64,000 bases of DNA from assembly GCF_014205225.1 (NCBI RefSeq), contig NZ_JACHNB010000001.1:2399501-2463500 (forward strand), in the 5' to 3' direction. A program made the translations under genes and the position numbers. This DNA comes from Actinoplanes octamycinicus. Lineage in GTDB: Bacteria; Actinomycetota; Actinomycetes; Mycobacteriales; Micromonosporaceae. Shown one piece after another: positions 51,729 through 61,945 of this stretch (position 1 is its first letter; every line of letters starts with the position of its first letter). Below the pieces are notes generated by a model. The model searched no databases, was not told the DNA's origin, and saw only the letters and a program-made list of their open reading frames with translations.

Positions 51729-52793
51729 TCAGAGCGACCGGCGCTTGGCGGACGCCGCGGCCAGCCGCTCCAGCGTCGCGACCGTGCTGTCCCAGCCCAT
51801 GCACGCGTCGGTGACCGACTGGCCGTAGGTCATGTTCTCGCCCAGCTCCTGGCGGCCCGGCTCGAGGAAGCTCTCCAGCATCACGCCGCTGATCGCCCGC
51901 TGCCCGGCCTCCATCTGCCCGGCGATGTCCTCGGCCACGATCGGCTGCCGGTGGTGGTCCTTGTTGCTGTTGCCGTGCGAGCAGTCGATCACCAGGCGCT
52001 CCGGCAGACCGGCCTTGCGCAGCAGCTGCAGCGACGCCTCGACGTCCGCGGCGCTGTAGTTCGGCTTGCCGCCACCGCCGCGCAGCACCAGGTGGCAGTC
52101 CGGGTTGCCGGTGGTGTGCAGGATCGCCGGGGTGCCGGAGTAGTCGATGCCGGGGAAGACGTGCTGCGCCGCGGCGGCGTGGATCGCGTCGACCGCGGTG
52201 GCGACGCTGCCGTCCGGGCGGTTCTTCATCCCGATCGGCATCGACAGGCCGGACGAGAGCTGGCGGTGCACCTGCGACTCGACGGTCCGGGCGCCGATCG
52301 CGCCCCAGGCCACGGTGTCCGCGATGTACTGCGGGGTGATCGGGTCGAGGAACTCGACAGCCACCGGCAGACCCCGGCTGACCACCTCGAGCAGCAGCTT
52401 GCGGGCGATCCGCAGGCCGGTGCCGACGTCGCCGGAACCGTCCAGGGCCGGGTCCATGATCAGACCCTTCCAGCCGACCGTGGAGCGCGGCTTCTCGAAG
52501 TACACCCGCATCACGATCAGCAGGTCCTCGCTGAGCCGCTCGGCCTCCACCTTCAGGCGGTCGGCGTACTCGCCGGCGGCGACCGGGTCGTGCACCGAAC
52601 ACGGCCCGACCACGACCAGCAGGCGCTGATCTCGGCCGTTCAGCACGTCCTCGACCTGCTTGCGGCCGGCCAGCACGGTGTCGTGCAACTCGGCGGTCAG
52701 CGGCAGCTCGTGGTGCAGCAGCGCCGGGCTCATCAACGGGACGATCTTCTCGATCCGCTGGTCGCGGACGCGCTGCACCTCAGGGGCGGTCAT
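51729..52793 (-). CDS. DAHP synthase, class I (3-deoxy-7-phosphoheptulonate synthase)
   Basis: 354 residues from ATG 52793. It shows the class I (AroFGH) signature: VVVGPCSVHDPVAAGEYADR, then DLLIVMRVYFEKPRSTVGWK, then DGSVATAVDAIHAAAAQHVF, then VIDCSHGNSNKDHHRQ and GVMLESFLEPGRQEL. It joins phosphoenolpyruvate and erythrose 4-phosphate, the first step of aromatic amino acid synthesis. Many actinomycetes rely on class II enzymes, so this class I copy may be a second, separately regulated one. Its leader has a peptide rich in Trp, Phe and Tyr and an attenuator, so expression should rise when aromatic aminoacyl-tRNAs are scarce. Confidence 0.95.
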   Translation of the reverse strand: MTAPEVQRVRDQRIEKIVPLMSPALLHHELPLTAELHDTVLAGRKQVEDVLNGRDQRLLVVVGPCSVHDPVAAGEYADRLKVEAERLSEDLLIVMRVYFEKPRSTVGWKGLIMDPALDGSGDVGTGLRIARKLLLEVVSRGLPVAVEFLDPITPQYIADTVAWGAIGARTVESQVHRQLSSGLSMPIGMKNRPDGSVATAVDAIHAAAAQHVFPGIDYSGTPAILHTTGNPDCHLVLRGGGGKPNYSAADVEASLQLLRKAGLPERLVIDCSHGNSNKDHHRQPIVAEDIAGQMEAGQRAISGVMLESFLEPGRQELGENMTYGQSVTDACMGWDSTVATLERLAAASAKRRSL

Positions 52794-52846
52794 GTCGATC
52801 TCTCTTTCTCGACCGGCCCTGTCGCGAGAGCCGGTTTGCTCGGGGG

Positions 52847-52877
52847 CAAACAAAAAGGCAGCGACGTCGTCGCTGCC
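52847..52877 (-). terminator. Rho-independent attenuator of the DAHP synthase leader
   Basis: On the minus strand GGCAGCGAC-GAC-GTCGCTGCC (52877 to 52857) is followed by TTTTTGTTTG, a canonical terminator. Upstream the minus strand carries the overlapping partner TGCCTCGGCC (about 52920-52929) that can pair with GGCTGAGGCA (about 52874-52884), forming an antiterminator that would break the hairpin. Confidence 0.88.
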
Positions 52878-52904
52878 TCAGCCGGCTCTGGCGGGTGTCT
52901 CAGG

Positions 52905-52976
52905 TCATGCGGTCATGGCCGAGGCACCGGCGTGAGCCGGCCTCGTAAACCAATAGAACGACCATCCCTGAGACAT
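52905..52976 (-). CDS. Aromatic leader peptide for DAHP synthase attenuation
   Basis: A 23-residue frame from ATG 52976 to TGA 52905. Codons 5-10 encode Trp-Ser-Phe-Tyr-Trp-Phe (WSFYWF), an extreme cluster of all three aromatic amino acids. The rest (TRPAHAGASAMTA) is ordinary. A -10-like TATGCT lies at 52984-52989, only 7 nt before the ATG, suggesting a leaderless transcript. The peptide starts 20 bp after the upstream histidine kinase gene. Stalling at WSFYWF would free the downstream segment to form the antiterminator instead of the attenuator. Confidence 0.85.
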   Translation of the reverse strand: MSQGWSFYWFTRPAHAGASAMTA

Positions 52977-52996
52977 GCCCGCCAGCATAGCCGCGC

Positions 52997-54586
52997 TCAG
53001 CCCACCCGGGGCAGATATGGCGTGTGATGTTCAGCAGTTGGGACGGCCGGCGCGGCGGCGGCCGGCAGCATCACGGTGAAGACGGTCTGCCCGGGCCGGC
53101 TCTGCACGCCCACCTTGCCGCCGTGCGAGGTGACCACGGCGTGCACGATCGACAGGCCGAGGCCGGTGCTCCCGGCCGCCCGGGACCGCGAGCTGTCGCC
53201 GCGGGCGAACCGCTCGAAGATGTGCGGGACCAGCTCGGCCTGGATGCCCGGACCGTTGTCGATCACCTGGAGCACGGCGGCGTTCGGCACGGTGCCGACC
53301 TTGACCGTGACGGTGGACCCCTCCGGGGTGTGCGTGCGGGCGTTGGCCAGCAGGTTCGCCAGCACCTGGTGCAGCCGGGCGCCGTCGCCGATCACGGTGA
53401 CCGGCTCGTCCGGCAGGTCCAGCTGCCAGAAGTGCGCCGGGCCGGCCGCGTGCGCGTCACTGGTCGCGTCGACGGCCAGCATGGTCAGGTCGACCGGGTC
53501 CTGGGCGAGCGGGCGGCCGGCGTCCAGCCGGGCCAGCAGCAGCAGGTCCTCGACCAGCGTGGTCATCCGCTTCGCCTCGGACTCGACCCGGCCCAGCACG
53601 TGGGCCAGCTCGTCCGGGATCGGCTGGCGGCTGCGCCGGCTCAGCTCGGCGTAACCGCGGATCGCGGCCAGCGGGGTGCGCAGCTCGTGGCTGGCGTCCG
53701 CGACGAACTGGCGGACCTGCATCTCGCTGTTGTGCCGGGCCTCGAGCGCGTTGCCGACGTGGTCGAGCATCCGGTTCAGCGCCGCGCCGACCTGGCCGAC
53801 CTCGGTGCGCGGGTCGGTGTCGGCCTCGGGCACTCGCTGCGCGAGTTGCACCTCGCCGCGGTCCAGGCGCAATTCCGCGACCCGGCTCGCGGTGGCCGCG
53901 ACCCGATCCAGAGGCTTGAGGGTACGGCGGACGATGAGCGCCCCACCCCAGCCGGCGATGAGCAGCGACCCGAGCACGACGCATCCGGTGAAGCCGGCGA
54001 CCCGGATCAGCGTGGCGTTGGCGTCCTTGAGGGGCAGCCCGACCACTACGAGATAACTGCCGGCCAGCTCGCCGCTCGGGATGGTGACCTCGGTGGCCTC
54101 GGCGCGGAACGAGCCCTCGTCACCGAGATCGACGCTGACCGCGCCATCGTCGGGAGTGACCGAGGTGAGCGCGGCGAGTGCGGTCGCGCTCAGGTCGCCG
54201 TACTCGTTGCCGCCGGGTCCGGTGGAGTCCGGCTGGAACTGGACCAGGCCACCGCCGACCTGCTGCCTCGAGGTGTCCAGGAAGAGGACGACCGAACCCT
54301 TGGTGACGTTCGGCGGAGGCTTGTTGAGAGCGAGGTAGGAGCCCCGGAACGGGTCGCCCGGTTGCCGTTTGCCGCCTCCGCCGCTCAGGGCGAATCGGGC
54401 GTCGTGCAGCTTGCTGTCAACCTGCTTGTACAGCGACTGCTTGACGTAGAACGTGGCGGTGCCGCCGACGACCAGGCCCAGGACTGCGAGCAGCGCGATC
54501 ATGGTGGCGGCCAGCCGGGTGCGCAGCGGCCAGCCCGCCGGGCTCCGCCAGCGGGCGGGGCGCGGGGTCTTGTCGGCGAGGCGCAT
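52997..54586 (-). CDS. Membrane sensor histidine kinase
   Basis: 529 residues from ATG 54586, 2 bp after the regulator stop; longer frames are unlikely. Two transmembrane segments (about 25-45, TMIALLAVLGLVVGGTATFY; about 210-235, TGCVVLGSLLIAGWGGALIV) flank an extracytoplasmic sensor of about 165 residues. A HAMP linker follows (RRTLKPLDRVAATASRVAEL), then the HisKA box FVADASHELRTPLAAIRGYA and HATPase boxes (LANARTHTPEG, VIDNGPGIQ, STGLGLSIVHAVVTSHGG). It pairs with the regulator encoded upstream in one operon; together they form an OmpR-class two-component system. Signal unknown. Confidence 0.94.
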   Translation of the reverse strand: MRLADKTPRPARWRSPAGWPLRTRLAATMIALLAVLGLVVGGTATFYVKQSLYKQVDSKLHDARFALSGGGGKRQPGDPFRGSYLALNKPPPNVTKGSVVLFLDTSRQQVGGGLVQFQPDSTGPGGNEYGDLSATALAALTSVTPDDGAVSVDLGDEGSFRAEATEVTIPSGELAGSYLVVVGLPLKDANATLIRVAGFTGCVVLGSLLIAGWGGALIVRRTLKPLDRVAATASRVAELRLDRGEVQLAQRVPEADTDPRTEVGQVGAALNRMLDHVGNALEARHNSEMQVRQFVADASHELRTPLAAIRGYAELSRRSRQPIPDELAHVLGRVESEAKRMTTLVEDLLLLARLDAGRPLAQDPVDLTMLAVDATSDAHAAGPAHFWQLDLPDEPVTVIGDGARLHQVLANLLANARTHTPEGSTVTVKVGTVPNAAVLQVIDNGPGIQAELVPHIFERFARGDSSRSRAAGSTGLGLSIVHAVVTSHGGKVGVQSRPGQTVFTVMLPAAAAPAVPTAEHHTPYLPRVG

Positions 54587-54588
54587 CG

Positions 54589-55320
54589 TCAGTCGGCCGG
54601 CTTGAGCACGTAGCCGGCGCCGCGCATGGTGTGGATCATCGGGGCGCGACCGGCGTCGATCTTCTTCCGCAAGTACGAGATGTACAGCTCCACGACGTTG
54701 GCTTGCCCGCCGAAGTCGTAGTTCCACACCCGGTCCAGGATCTGCGGCTTGCTCAGCACCCGGCGCGGGTTGCGCATCAGGTAGCGGAGCAGCTCGAACT
54801 CGGTGGCGGTCAGGGTGATCAGGTCACCGGCGCGGCGCACCTCGTGCGAGTCCTCGTCGAGCGAGAGGTCACCGACGACGAGTTGCGAGTCGGTGCGCAT
54901 CGGGGCGTGCCCCATCCGGCGCATCAGCCCGCGCAGCCGGGCCACCACCTCCTCCAGGCTGAACGGCTTGGTGACGTAGTCGTCGCCGCCGGCGGTGAGC
55001 CCGGTGATCCGGTCCTCCACCGAGTCCTTGGCGGTCAGGAACAACACCGGCACCTCGGGCGACTCGCCGCGCAGCCGGCGCAGCACCTCCAGCCCGTCGA
55101 TGTCGGGCAGCATCATGTCCAGGATGACGGCGTCCGGGCGGAAGTCGCGCGCGGTGCGGACCGCGGAGAGCCCGTCGCCCGCGCTCCTGACCTCCCAGCC
55201 CTCGTAGCGCAGCGCCATCGAGAGGAGCTCGGCGAGCGTCGGCTCGTCGTCCACCACGAGCACCCGCACCGGGGTGCCGTCCGGCCGCCGGAGTTCGGTG
55301 CTGGAGTCTGCGTTCGCCAT
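54589..55320 (-). CDS. OmpR/PhoB-class response regulator
   Basis: 243 residues from ATG 55320 (GGGG 8 nt upstream); ATG 55326 is an alternative. The receiver domain has the acidic pair VLVVDDEPTLAELL, phosphoacceptor DAVILDMMLPDIDGLE, FLTAKDS and GGDDYVTKPF (Lys). The C-terminal winged helix is typical (LTATEFELLRYLMRNPRRVL, then VVELYISYLRKKIDAG and TMRGAGYVLKPAD). First gene of the two-component operon. Its promoter region holds a 23-bp repeat tract and a divergent TPR gene. Target genes are not known. Confidence 0.95.
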   Translation of the reverse strand: MANADSSTELRRPDGTPVRVLVVDDEPTLAELLSMALRYEGWEVRSAGDGLSAVRTARDFRPDAVILDMMLPDIDGLEVLRRLRGESPEVPVLFLTAKDSVEDRITGLTAGGDDYVTKPFSLEEVVARLRGLMRRMGHAPMRTDSQLVVGDLSLDEDSHEVRRAGDLITLTATEFELLRYLMRNPRRVLSKPQILDRVWNYDFGGQANVVELYISYLRKKIDAGRAPMIHTMRGAGYVLKPAD

Positions 55321-55439
55321 CGTCATGCCCCTACTGTGCTGGGCGACGCTCTGCGCCGGCTTTCCGTTTCCTGTGTAGCAACTGTGAGACGCGTACGGTG
55401 CCGTCTTCGTCGCCGGCAGGGCAGCCGGGGCCGTCTTTT

Positions 55440-55500
55440 TCTTCGGCACGGCAGCCGCTTTGTCTTCGGCACGGCAGCCGCTTTGTCTTCGGCACGGCAG
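55440..55500. repeat. 23-bp tandem repeat, two and a half copies
   Basis: TCTTCGGCACGGCAGCCGCT-TTG occurs at 55440-55462 and 55463-55485, with a partial third copy to 55500. It fills part of the gap between the divergent response regulator and TPR gene. Confidence 0.9.
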
Positions 55501-55602
55501 TCGCGCGGGATGAGCCGGGGCGGTGACTTCAGCCGCTGGAACACTCGCCGTCCGCCCGATGTTGTGCAAGCGTTGGTCAGGGCACGAGCGTGGGGAGTGC
55601 AC

Positions 55603-55974
55603 GTGGATCTTCTCGAGGAGTACCGCAGGGCCACTTTCTTCTTCGAGTCCGGTGACCCGCTCGGCGCCGCCCGGCTGCTCGAGCCGATCGTCGAGGCCGA
55701 GCCGCAGAACACCGCGGTCCGTCAGCTGCTCGCCCGGGCCTATTTCAACTCGGCCCAGCTGAACGGGGCGGAGACGCAGCTCAGGGCACTGATCGAGCAT
55801 GATCCTTCGGATCACTACGCGCACCACGTGCTCGGCCGGACCCTGGAGCGGGCCGGCCGTTTCCGTGAGGCGCTGCCGCACCTGCGGCTGGCCGCCGCGA
55901 TGAAGCAGCAGCCCGATTACCAGGACGCGCTGCGCCGGGTCGAGACCTGGCTCGGCAAGAACGAGTCGGCATAA
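55603..55974 (+). CDS. Small tetratricopeptide-repeat protein
   Basis: 123 residues from GTG 55603 (GGGGAG 5 nt upstream); GTG 55597 and ATG 55510 are other in-frame options. The whole protein is TPR: VDLLEEYRRATFFFESGDPL, LARAYFNSAQLNGAETQLRA, then DHYAHHVLGRTLERAGRFRE. Three repeats form a helical scaffold for protein contacts. Partner and role are unknown. The Smr-domain gene starts 10 bp downstream, so the two probably share a transcript. Confidence 0.85.
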   Translation: MDLLEEYRRATFFFESGDPLGAARLLEPIVEAEPQNTAVRQLLARAYFNSAQLNGAETQLRALIEHDPSDHYAHHVLGRTLERAGRFREALPHLRLAAAMKQQPDYQDALRRVETWLGKNESA

Positions 55975-55984
55975 GGTCATCGCC

Positions 55985-56269
55985 ATGAAGCTGAAGCTCG
56001 ACCTGCACGACATCTTCAACAAGGGCCACGAGATCGACAAGGCCCTGCGCGGGATCATCGACGAGGCCGTCCAGAAGAAGGCGGCCCTCGTCGAGATCAT
56101 CCCGGGGAAGGGCAGCGGCGCGCTGAAGAAGAAGGTGATCCGCTTCCTCGACCAGAAGGAGATCAAGCAGCTGTATCACCGGGTCGAGAAGGACGGCGAC
56201 AACTGGGGCCGGCTCTTCGTGCACTTCCGCCACGAGGCCCCGGCCGGGCGGCGCGGCCGGGGTCGGTGA
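55985..56269 (+). CDS. Smr-domain protein
   Basis: 94 residues from ATG 55985. The sequence KLKLDLHDIFNKGHEIDKAL, then VEIIPGKGSGALKKKVIRFL, fits the small MutS-related (Smr) fold, in which LDLH and the G-x-G loop (here PGKGSG in place of HGxGxG) are conserved. Smr domains cut nucleic acid or bind RNA and stalled ribosomes. The replaced His may weaken catalysis. The C-terminus is a short Arg/Gly tail (GRRGRGR). Downstream of the TPR gene; ends 4 bp from the convergent peptidase gene. Confidence 0.8.
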   Translation: MKLKLDLHDIFNKGHEIDKALRGIIDEAVQKKAALVEIIPGKGSGALKKKVIRFLDQKEIKQLYHRVEKDGDNWGRLFVHFRHEAPAGRRGRGR

Positions 56270-56273
56270 GCGG

Positions 56274-58634
56274 CTAGAAGTCGTAGGTCTTGGCGACGGC
56301 GACCATCTCGCTGCTGTGCGAGCCGAGGACGCCGACGCCGGCCGGCCGGGCGTGGAAACCGGGCATCGCGGTGACGTCGTCGCTGGCGTCCATCGCCCGC
56401 AGCTTCACCGGGCCGGTGCCGCGCAGGGTCAGCGCGACCCGCACGCCCTCCGGCGGCGGGGCGTGGAAGATGAAGCCGAAGCCCCACCCGCCGCCGGCTG
56501 CCTTGTCGACCGGGACCACCTTGCCGCCGACCGTGGCGGTGAGCACCTGGCTCGCCGCGGACACGTGCAGGGTGACGAAACGGGCCGTCCGCTGCGGTTT
56601 CACCAGCAGGGTCAGGACCCGGTCGGAGGTCTTCAGGTCGGTGGTCACGGTGACCAGCGGAGCGGGCAGGTCGGCGGGCTGCGCCGGACCGGTCCGCAAC
56701 TCCTCGTCGCCGAAGGCCGGCAGGATCTCGGCGACCGCTTTCGGGTCACCGGCGACGTACTGCGAGGTCCACTCCTGGGTGCTGGCCTCGGTGCTCAGCC
56801 ACTGCGCGGTGCGGGTGTCGGCATCCAGCGCGTACATCAACTGGGTGAGTGCCGGGTGCTCGGCGTCGAACCGGTCGACCACCAGGCCGGCGGCGGCGCA
56901 GACCAGGACGGTGAGCGAGGCGGCCAGCGTGGGCAGCGCGCCGCGGCGGCGGGCCCGGGCGGCGGGCAGCCCCTGCACCGGCTCGGCGGACGGGTGGATC
57001 AGGTCGATCACCGGCAGCAGCGCGAGCAGGAGCAGCACGGTCAGGAACGCGCCGGCCGCGCCCATCCCCATGCCGAGTGCCGGGAACAGCATGATCACGG
57101 TGGGCAGCAGGATCACCACGGCCACCGCGGCTCCTACCGTGATCGCGGCGGTCGCGGCCCAGCCCCGTACGAAAAGAGCCACCAGTGCGCCGAGCGCACC
57201 GGCCAGGGCCGGCAGGGTCGCCAGGTAGGCGCCGCCGGGGGTGAGCGCGGCGAGCAGCACGCCGAGCCCGGCCAGCCAGCCCCGACCGGCGACTGCCAGG
57301 GCGGCCGCGCCGAGCCGGCGGCGCAGCAGCGCGAACCAGGCGAACACCACGGCCGCGGCCAGCGCGATCACCCCGGCGCGGTAGAGACCCGGACGGTACG
57401 GATCGATCGGCAGCGCGCCGTATTCCGGCCGGATCAGGGTGAGCGCCGCCCAGAAGAGCTGGGCCAGCACCACCGAGACCACGATCGGGACCACGGTGAG
57501 CGCGCCGGCCAGGGCCAGCCGCCGCCCGGTCAGCCGGCCCCGGCGCCGGGCCAGCCAGGCCAGCGCGCCGACCGCGAGCACGGCCAGCACGGCCAGCGGC
57601 CAGACCAGCGCGCCCGGGTAACGGACCAGCAGGCCGGGCACCGGGAAGTAGGTGGCGTCGCCGAGGTCGCGCAGCTCCGACGTCAGGTCCTCGCCGCCCA
57701 GCTCACGGGCGACGGCCAGCGCGTTCGCCCCGTGGTGCTGCAGGCTGTCCCGGTCCATCGCGGAGGGCAGGTCGGTGGGCGCGTGGTAGACCGCGGCCCC
57801 GTCGATGTAGGCCGAGTTCAGCCCGGTGAACTTGGCGTCCCGGAACGCGGTGAAATCGGTGTCGTTCGGCAACCGGCGGTAGATCTCCACGGCGAACGAG
57901 GTGCCCACCGGGTAGGGCGCGTGCGCGTAGGCCTCGACCAGCTTGGCGTTGCCCGCCGAGGTCTCGAACATGATCGCCGGGCCGGAGCTGCCGCGCGCCT
58001 CCAGGTTCAGCACGACGCCGCTGTCCCGGGCCAGCGGGTGCTGCCGGACGAACGCCTCGGCGCCGCACAGGCAGGCCTCCTCGGCGTCGGTGAGCACCAG
58101 CACCACGTCGTTGCGCAGCTTGCCGCCGCTGGTCAGGGCGCGGGCGGTCTCCAGGATGGTGGCGGTGCCGGCCGCGTCGTCGTTGCCACCCGGACCGGTC
58201 TGCGCCGAGTCGTAGTGCGCGACCAGGAAGATCCGCCCGGTCGAGGCGGTGCCCGGGATCACCGTCACCACGTTGCGCACCCGGGCCAGGCCGGTGCCGC
58301 CGGCGCTGGCCGACAGCTCGCCGCCCTGCGGCGAGACGGTGTCCTGCACCTCCGGGGTCAGCCCCAGGCCGCGCAGGGTCTGCACCAGGTAGTCGCGGAC
58401 CTGGTCGTTGGCCGCACTGCCGGCCGGGTGCGGCCGGGTGGCGATGCTCCGCACGTGCTGGAACGCGCGCTCCGCACTGAACTCGCCGGCCGGGGCGGAG
58501 ACCGGGGCCGCCGCCGGAGGCAGGATCGAGCGGACCGCGGCGAAGCCCGCCAGGGCCAGCACGGCGAGGACGGCCAGCGCGGCGAGGCCACGCCGTGCCG
58601 GCCGGAGGAGAGCGGCGTCACGCATGGGTGACAT
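56274..58634 (-). CDS. Membrane M28-family zinc aminopeptidase
   Basis: 786 residues from ATG 58634; ATG 58625 is equally likely. A first transmembrane helix (about 15-35) is followed by the extracytoplasmic M28 peptidase domain (about 50-310). Its metal ligands are His in LVAHYDSAQTGPGG, Asp in GGNDDAAG, Glu in DAEEACLCG, an acidic residue in LNLEARG and His in AVYHAPTDLPSAMD. From about 330 to 590 come eight or so helices, then a C-terminal beta-sandwich. This Fxna/ERMP1-like layout processes peptides on the outer face of the membrane. The gene is convergent with the Smr gene and divergent from the zinc-ribbon gene. Confidence 0.88.
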   Translation of the reverse strand: MSPMRDAALLRPARRGLAALAVLAVLALAGFAAVRSILPPAAAPVSAPAGEFSAERAFQHVRSIATRPHPAGSAANDQVRDYLVQTLRGLGLTPEVQDTVSPQGGELSASAGGTGLARVRNVVTVIPGTASTGRIFLVAHYDSAQTGPGGNDDAAGTATILETARALTSGGKLRNDVVLVLTDAEEACLCGAEAFVRQHPLARDSGVVLNLEARGSSGPAIMFETSAGNAKLVEAYAHAPYPVGTSFAVEIYRRLPNDTDFTAFRDAKFTGLNSAYIDGAAVYHAPTDLPSAMDRDSLQHHGANALAVARELGGEDLTSELRDLGDATYFPVPGLLVRYPGALVWPLAVLAVLAVGALAWLARRRGRLTGRRLALAGALTVVPIVVSVVLAQLFWAALTLIRPEYGALPIDPYRPGLYRAGVIALAAAVVFAWFALLRRRLGAAALAVAGRGWLAGLGVLLAALTPGGAYLATLPALAGALGALVALFVRGWAATAAITVGAAVAVVILLPTVIMLFPALGMGMGAAGAFLTVLLLLALLPVIDLIHPSAEPVQGLPAARARRRGALPTLAASLTVLVCAAAGLVVDRFDAEHPALTQLMYALDADTRTAQWLSTEASTQEWTSQYVAGDPKAVAEILPAFGDEELRTGPAQPADLPAPLVTVTTDLKTSDRVLTLLVKPQRTARFVTLHVSAASQVLTATVGGKVVPVDKAAGGGWGFGFIFHAPPPEGVRVALTLRGTGPVKLRAMDASDDVTAMPGFHARPAGVGVLGSHSSEMVAVAKTYDF

Positions 58635-58674
58635 CTAACAGCCGGGGTACGACATCCGGGTACCCGGTAGATCA

Positions 58675-58689
58675 ATTGCAACGTGCAAT
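58675..58689. promoter_or_regulatory. Palindromic ATTGCA-n3-TGCAAT site
   Basis: ATTGCA (58675-58680) and TGCAAT (58684-58689) form a perfect inverted repeat with 3 bp spacer, 12 bp before the start codon at 58702 and 40 bp upstream of the peptidase gene. The nearby ATAGCGTTG recalls the sequence upstream of the PPOX-family gene near 22420. Likely an operator for an unidentified regulator. Confidence 0.5.
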
Positions 58690-58701
58690 AGCGTTGTCCG
58701 G

Positions 58702-59058
58702 GTGACTGCCTCGCTCGACCCGGCCGCCGTCATCGCGGAGTTCATCGACGCGGTGGCTCCCTACGACCCGCATCCGGGCACCCCGCCGGTGGCCCTGCTC
58801 GGGGTCCGCACCGCGCACGGTGACCAGGTGTTCCCGATGAGTGATCACCTGATCCGGGCGATGTGCCGCGCCCTGGCGTCCTATCGCGACCCGGAGGACC
58901 GCGGCGAGTGCGTCGATTGTGGCGGTCGCCACCTAGACGAGAACCTGCACTGCCGGGACTGCGGACGGTTGCACGGCATCCTGGGACAGGTGATCGCTGA
59001 TCATGCCCGCCGGGTGGCCCGGTCCGACGGTGGCAACGCTCCCAGCGAGTCGGCGTGA
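58702..59058 (+). CDS. Zinc-ribbon protein of unknown function
   Basis: 118 residues from GTG 58702. The N-terminal half is a small alpha-helical region (ASLDPAAVIAEFIDAVAPYD, then DQVFPMSDHLIRAMCRALAS). The C-terminal half has a four-cysteine zinc ribbon, CVDCGGRHLDENLHCRDCGR (Cys-x2-Cys, then Cys-x2-Cys), followed by a helix. The ribbon suggests nucleic-acid or protein contact. I do not recognise the family. It stands alone upstream of a signalling operon, about 90 bp before its start, and is divergent from the peptidase gene. Confidence 0.65.
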   Translation: MTASLDPAAVIAEFIDAVAPYDPHPGTPPVALLGVRTAHGDQVFPMSDHLIRAMCRALASYRDPEDRGECVDCGGRHLDENLHCRDCGRLHGILGQVIADHARRVARSDGGNAPSESA

Positions 59059-59150
59059 GGGCAGGTCACGAGGTGGTGACCGGTGTTGTGCCGCCGGGCC
59101 CGGTGGTACACGATTTCCGGGTCACTGATGCGTCGAGTGGGGATTCTTAG

Positions 59151-60343
59151 ATGATGGAGCGTTCGCTCGCGCCCCGCACGTACGCGCTCAACCAGTTGGA
59201 GCGACTGCGGATCCTGCTGGTCGAGGACGACGAGGGCGACGCCTTCCTGGTCCGTGAGCTGCTGGCCGAGGCCGAGGCGCCGTTCGAGCTGACCGTCGCC
59301 AGCAGCCTGCGCGAGGCCACCTCGCTGGTCGGCGAGGCCGAGTGCGTGCTGCTCGACCTGGGCCTGCCGGACGCCGAGGGGATCGACGGGCTGCGCAAGT
59401 TGCTGGCGGTCGCCGGCAGCGCCGCGGTGTGCGTGCTCACCGGCCGCTCCGACGAGCACCTGGGTGTCCAGGCGGTCGCCGAGGGTGCCCAGGACTACCT
59501 GGTCAAAGGCCAGGTCGACGGCGTCTGGCTGGTCCGGGCGCTGCGCTACGCGGTGGAGCGCAAACGCGCCGACGAGAACGCGCGCCGGCTGCGCGAGGTG
59601 GAGCTGCGCCAGGAGGAGTCGGCCCGCCTGGAGCGCGGCCTGCTGCCCAAGCCGCTGATGCAGACCAGCGAGGTGCTGGTCGAGACGTTCTACCGGTCCG
59701 GGCGGGCGGCCGGCCTGCTCGGCGGCGACTTCTTCGACGTGGTGCAGATCGGCGAGGACCGGCTGCACGTGATCGTCGGCGACGTCTGCGGGCACGGGGT
59801 CGACGAGGCCGCGCTCGGCGTCGAGCTCCGGGTCGCCTGGCGGGCGCTGGTCCTCGCCGGGGTCCCCGAGGAGCAGGTGCTGGCGTCACTCGAACAGGTG
59901 CTGATCACCGAGCGGCGGGCCCGGGAGGTGTTCGCCACGGTCGCCTCGGCGGTGATCGACCTGCCGGGCAACCGGGCCACGGTGCGGCTGGCCGGCCATC
60001 CGCCGCCGGTGGTGCTGAGCGCGGGCCGGGCGGCGCCGGTGCGCGCGCGTACCGGGATCGTGCTCGGGGTACGTCCTACTCCCACACCCGCTACCGAGCT
60101 GGAGTTCGACGGCGATGACTGGTCCCTGCTGATGTACACCGACGGTCTGATCGAGGGACGCACCGGCGGTGGCGACGAGCGTCTGGACGTCGACGGCCTG
60201 TGCAAGCTGCTGGACGAGCCGGACTCGCGCCAGGTCCCGCTGACCGCGCTGCCGGCCTGGCTGGTCGGCCGCGCCGACCAGGACAACGGTGGCCCGCTGA
60301 CCGACGACGTGGCGATGCTGCTGATCTCCCGGGGGCGCGGGCG

Positions 60344-60347
<4 letters not shown>
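59151..60347 (+). CDS. Response regulator with PP2C (RsbU/SpoIIE-type) phosphatase output
   Basis: 398 residues. The receiver domain (about 18-135) has RILLVEDDEGDAFLVRELLA and the phosphoacceptor Asp in CVLLDLGLPDAEG, then CVLTGRSDE and YLVKGQ (Lys). After a helical linker the PP2C-type serine phosphatase (about 175-395) has metal-binding Asp residues in LLGGDFFDVVQ and VIVGDVCGHGVDEA, and LLMYTDGLIEGR and LTDDVAMLLISR. It should dephosphorylate an anti-sigma-factor antagonist when phosphorylated, relaying a signal to a stress sigma pathway. GTGA overlap with the kinase gene suggests the kinase controls it. Confidence 0.92.
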
Positions 60348-61941
<1,594 letters not shown>

Positions 61942-61945
<4 letters not shown>

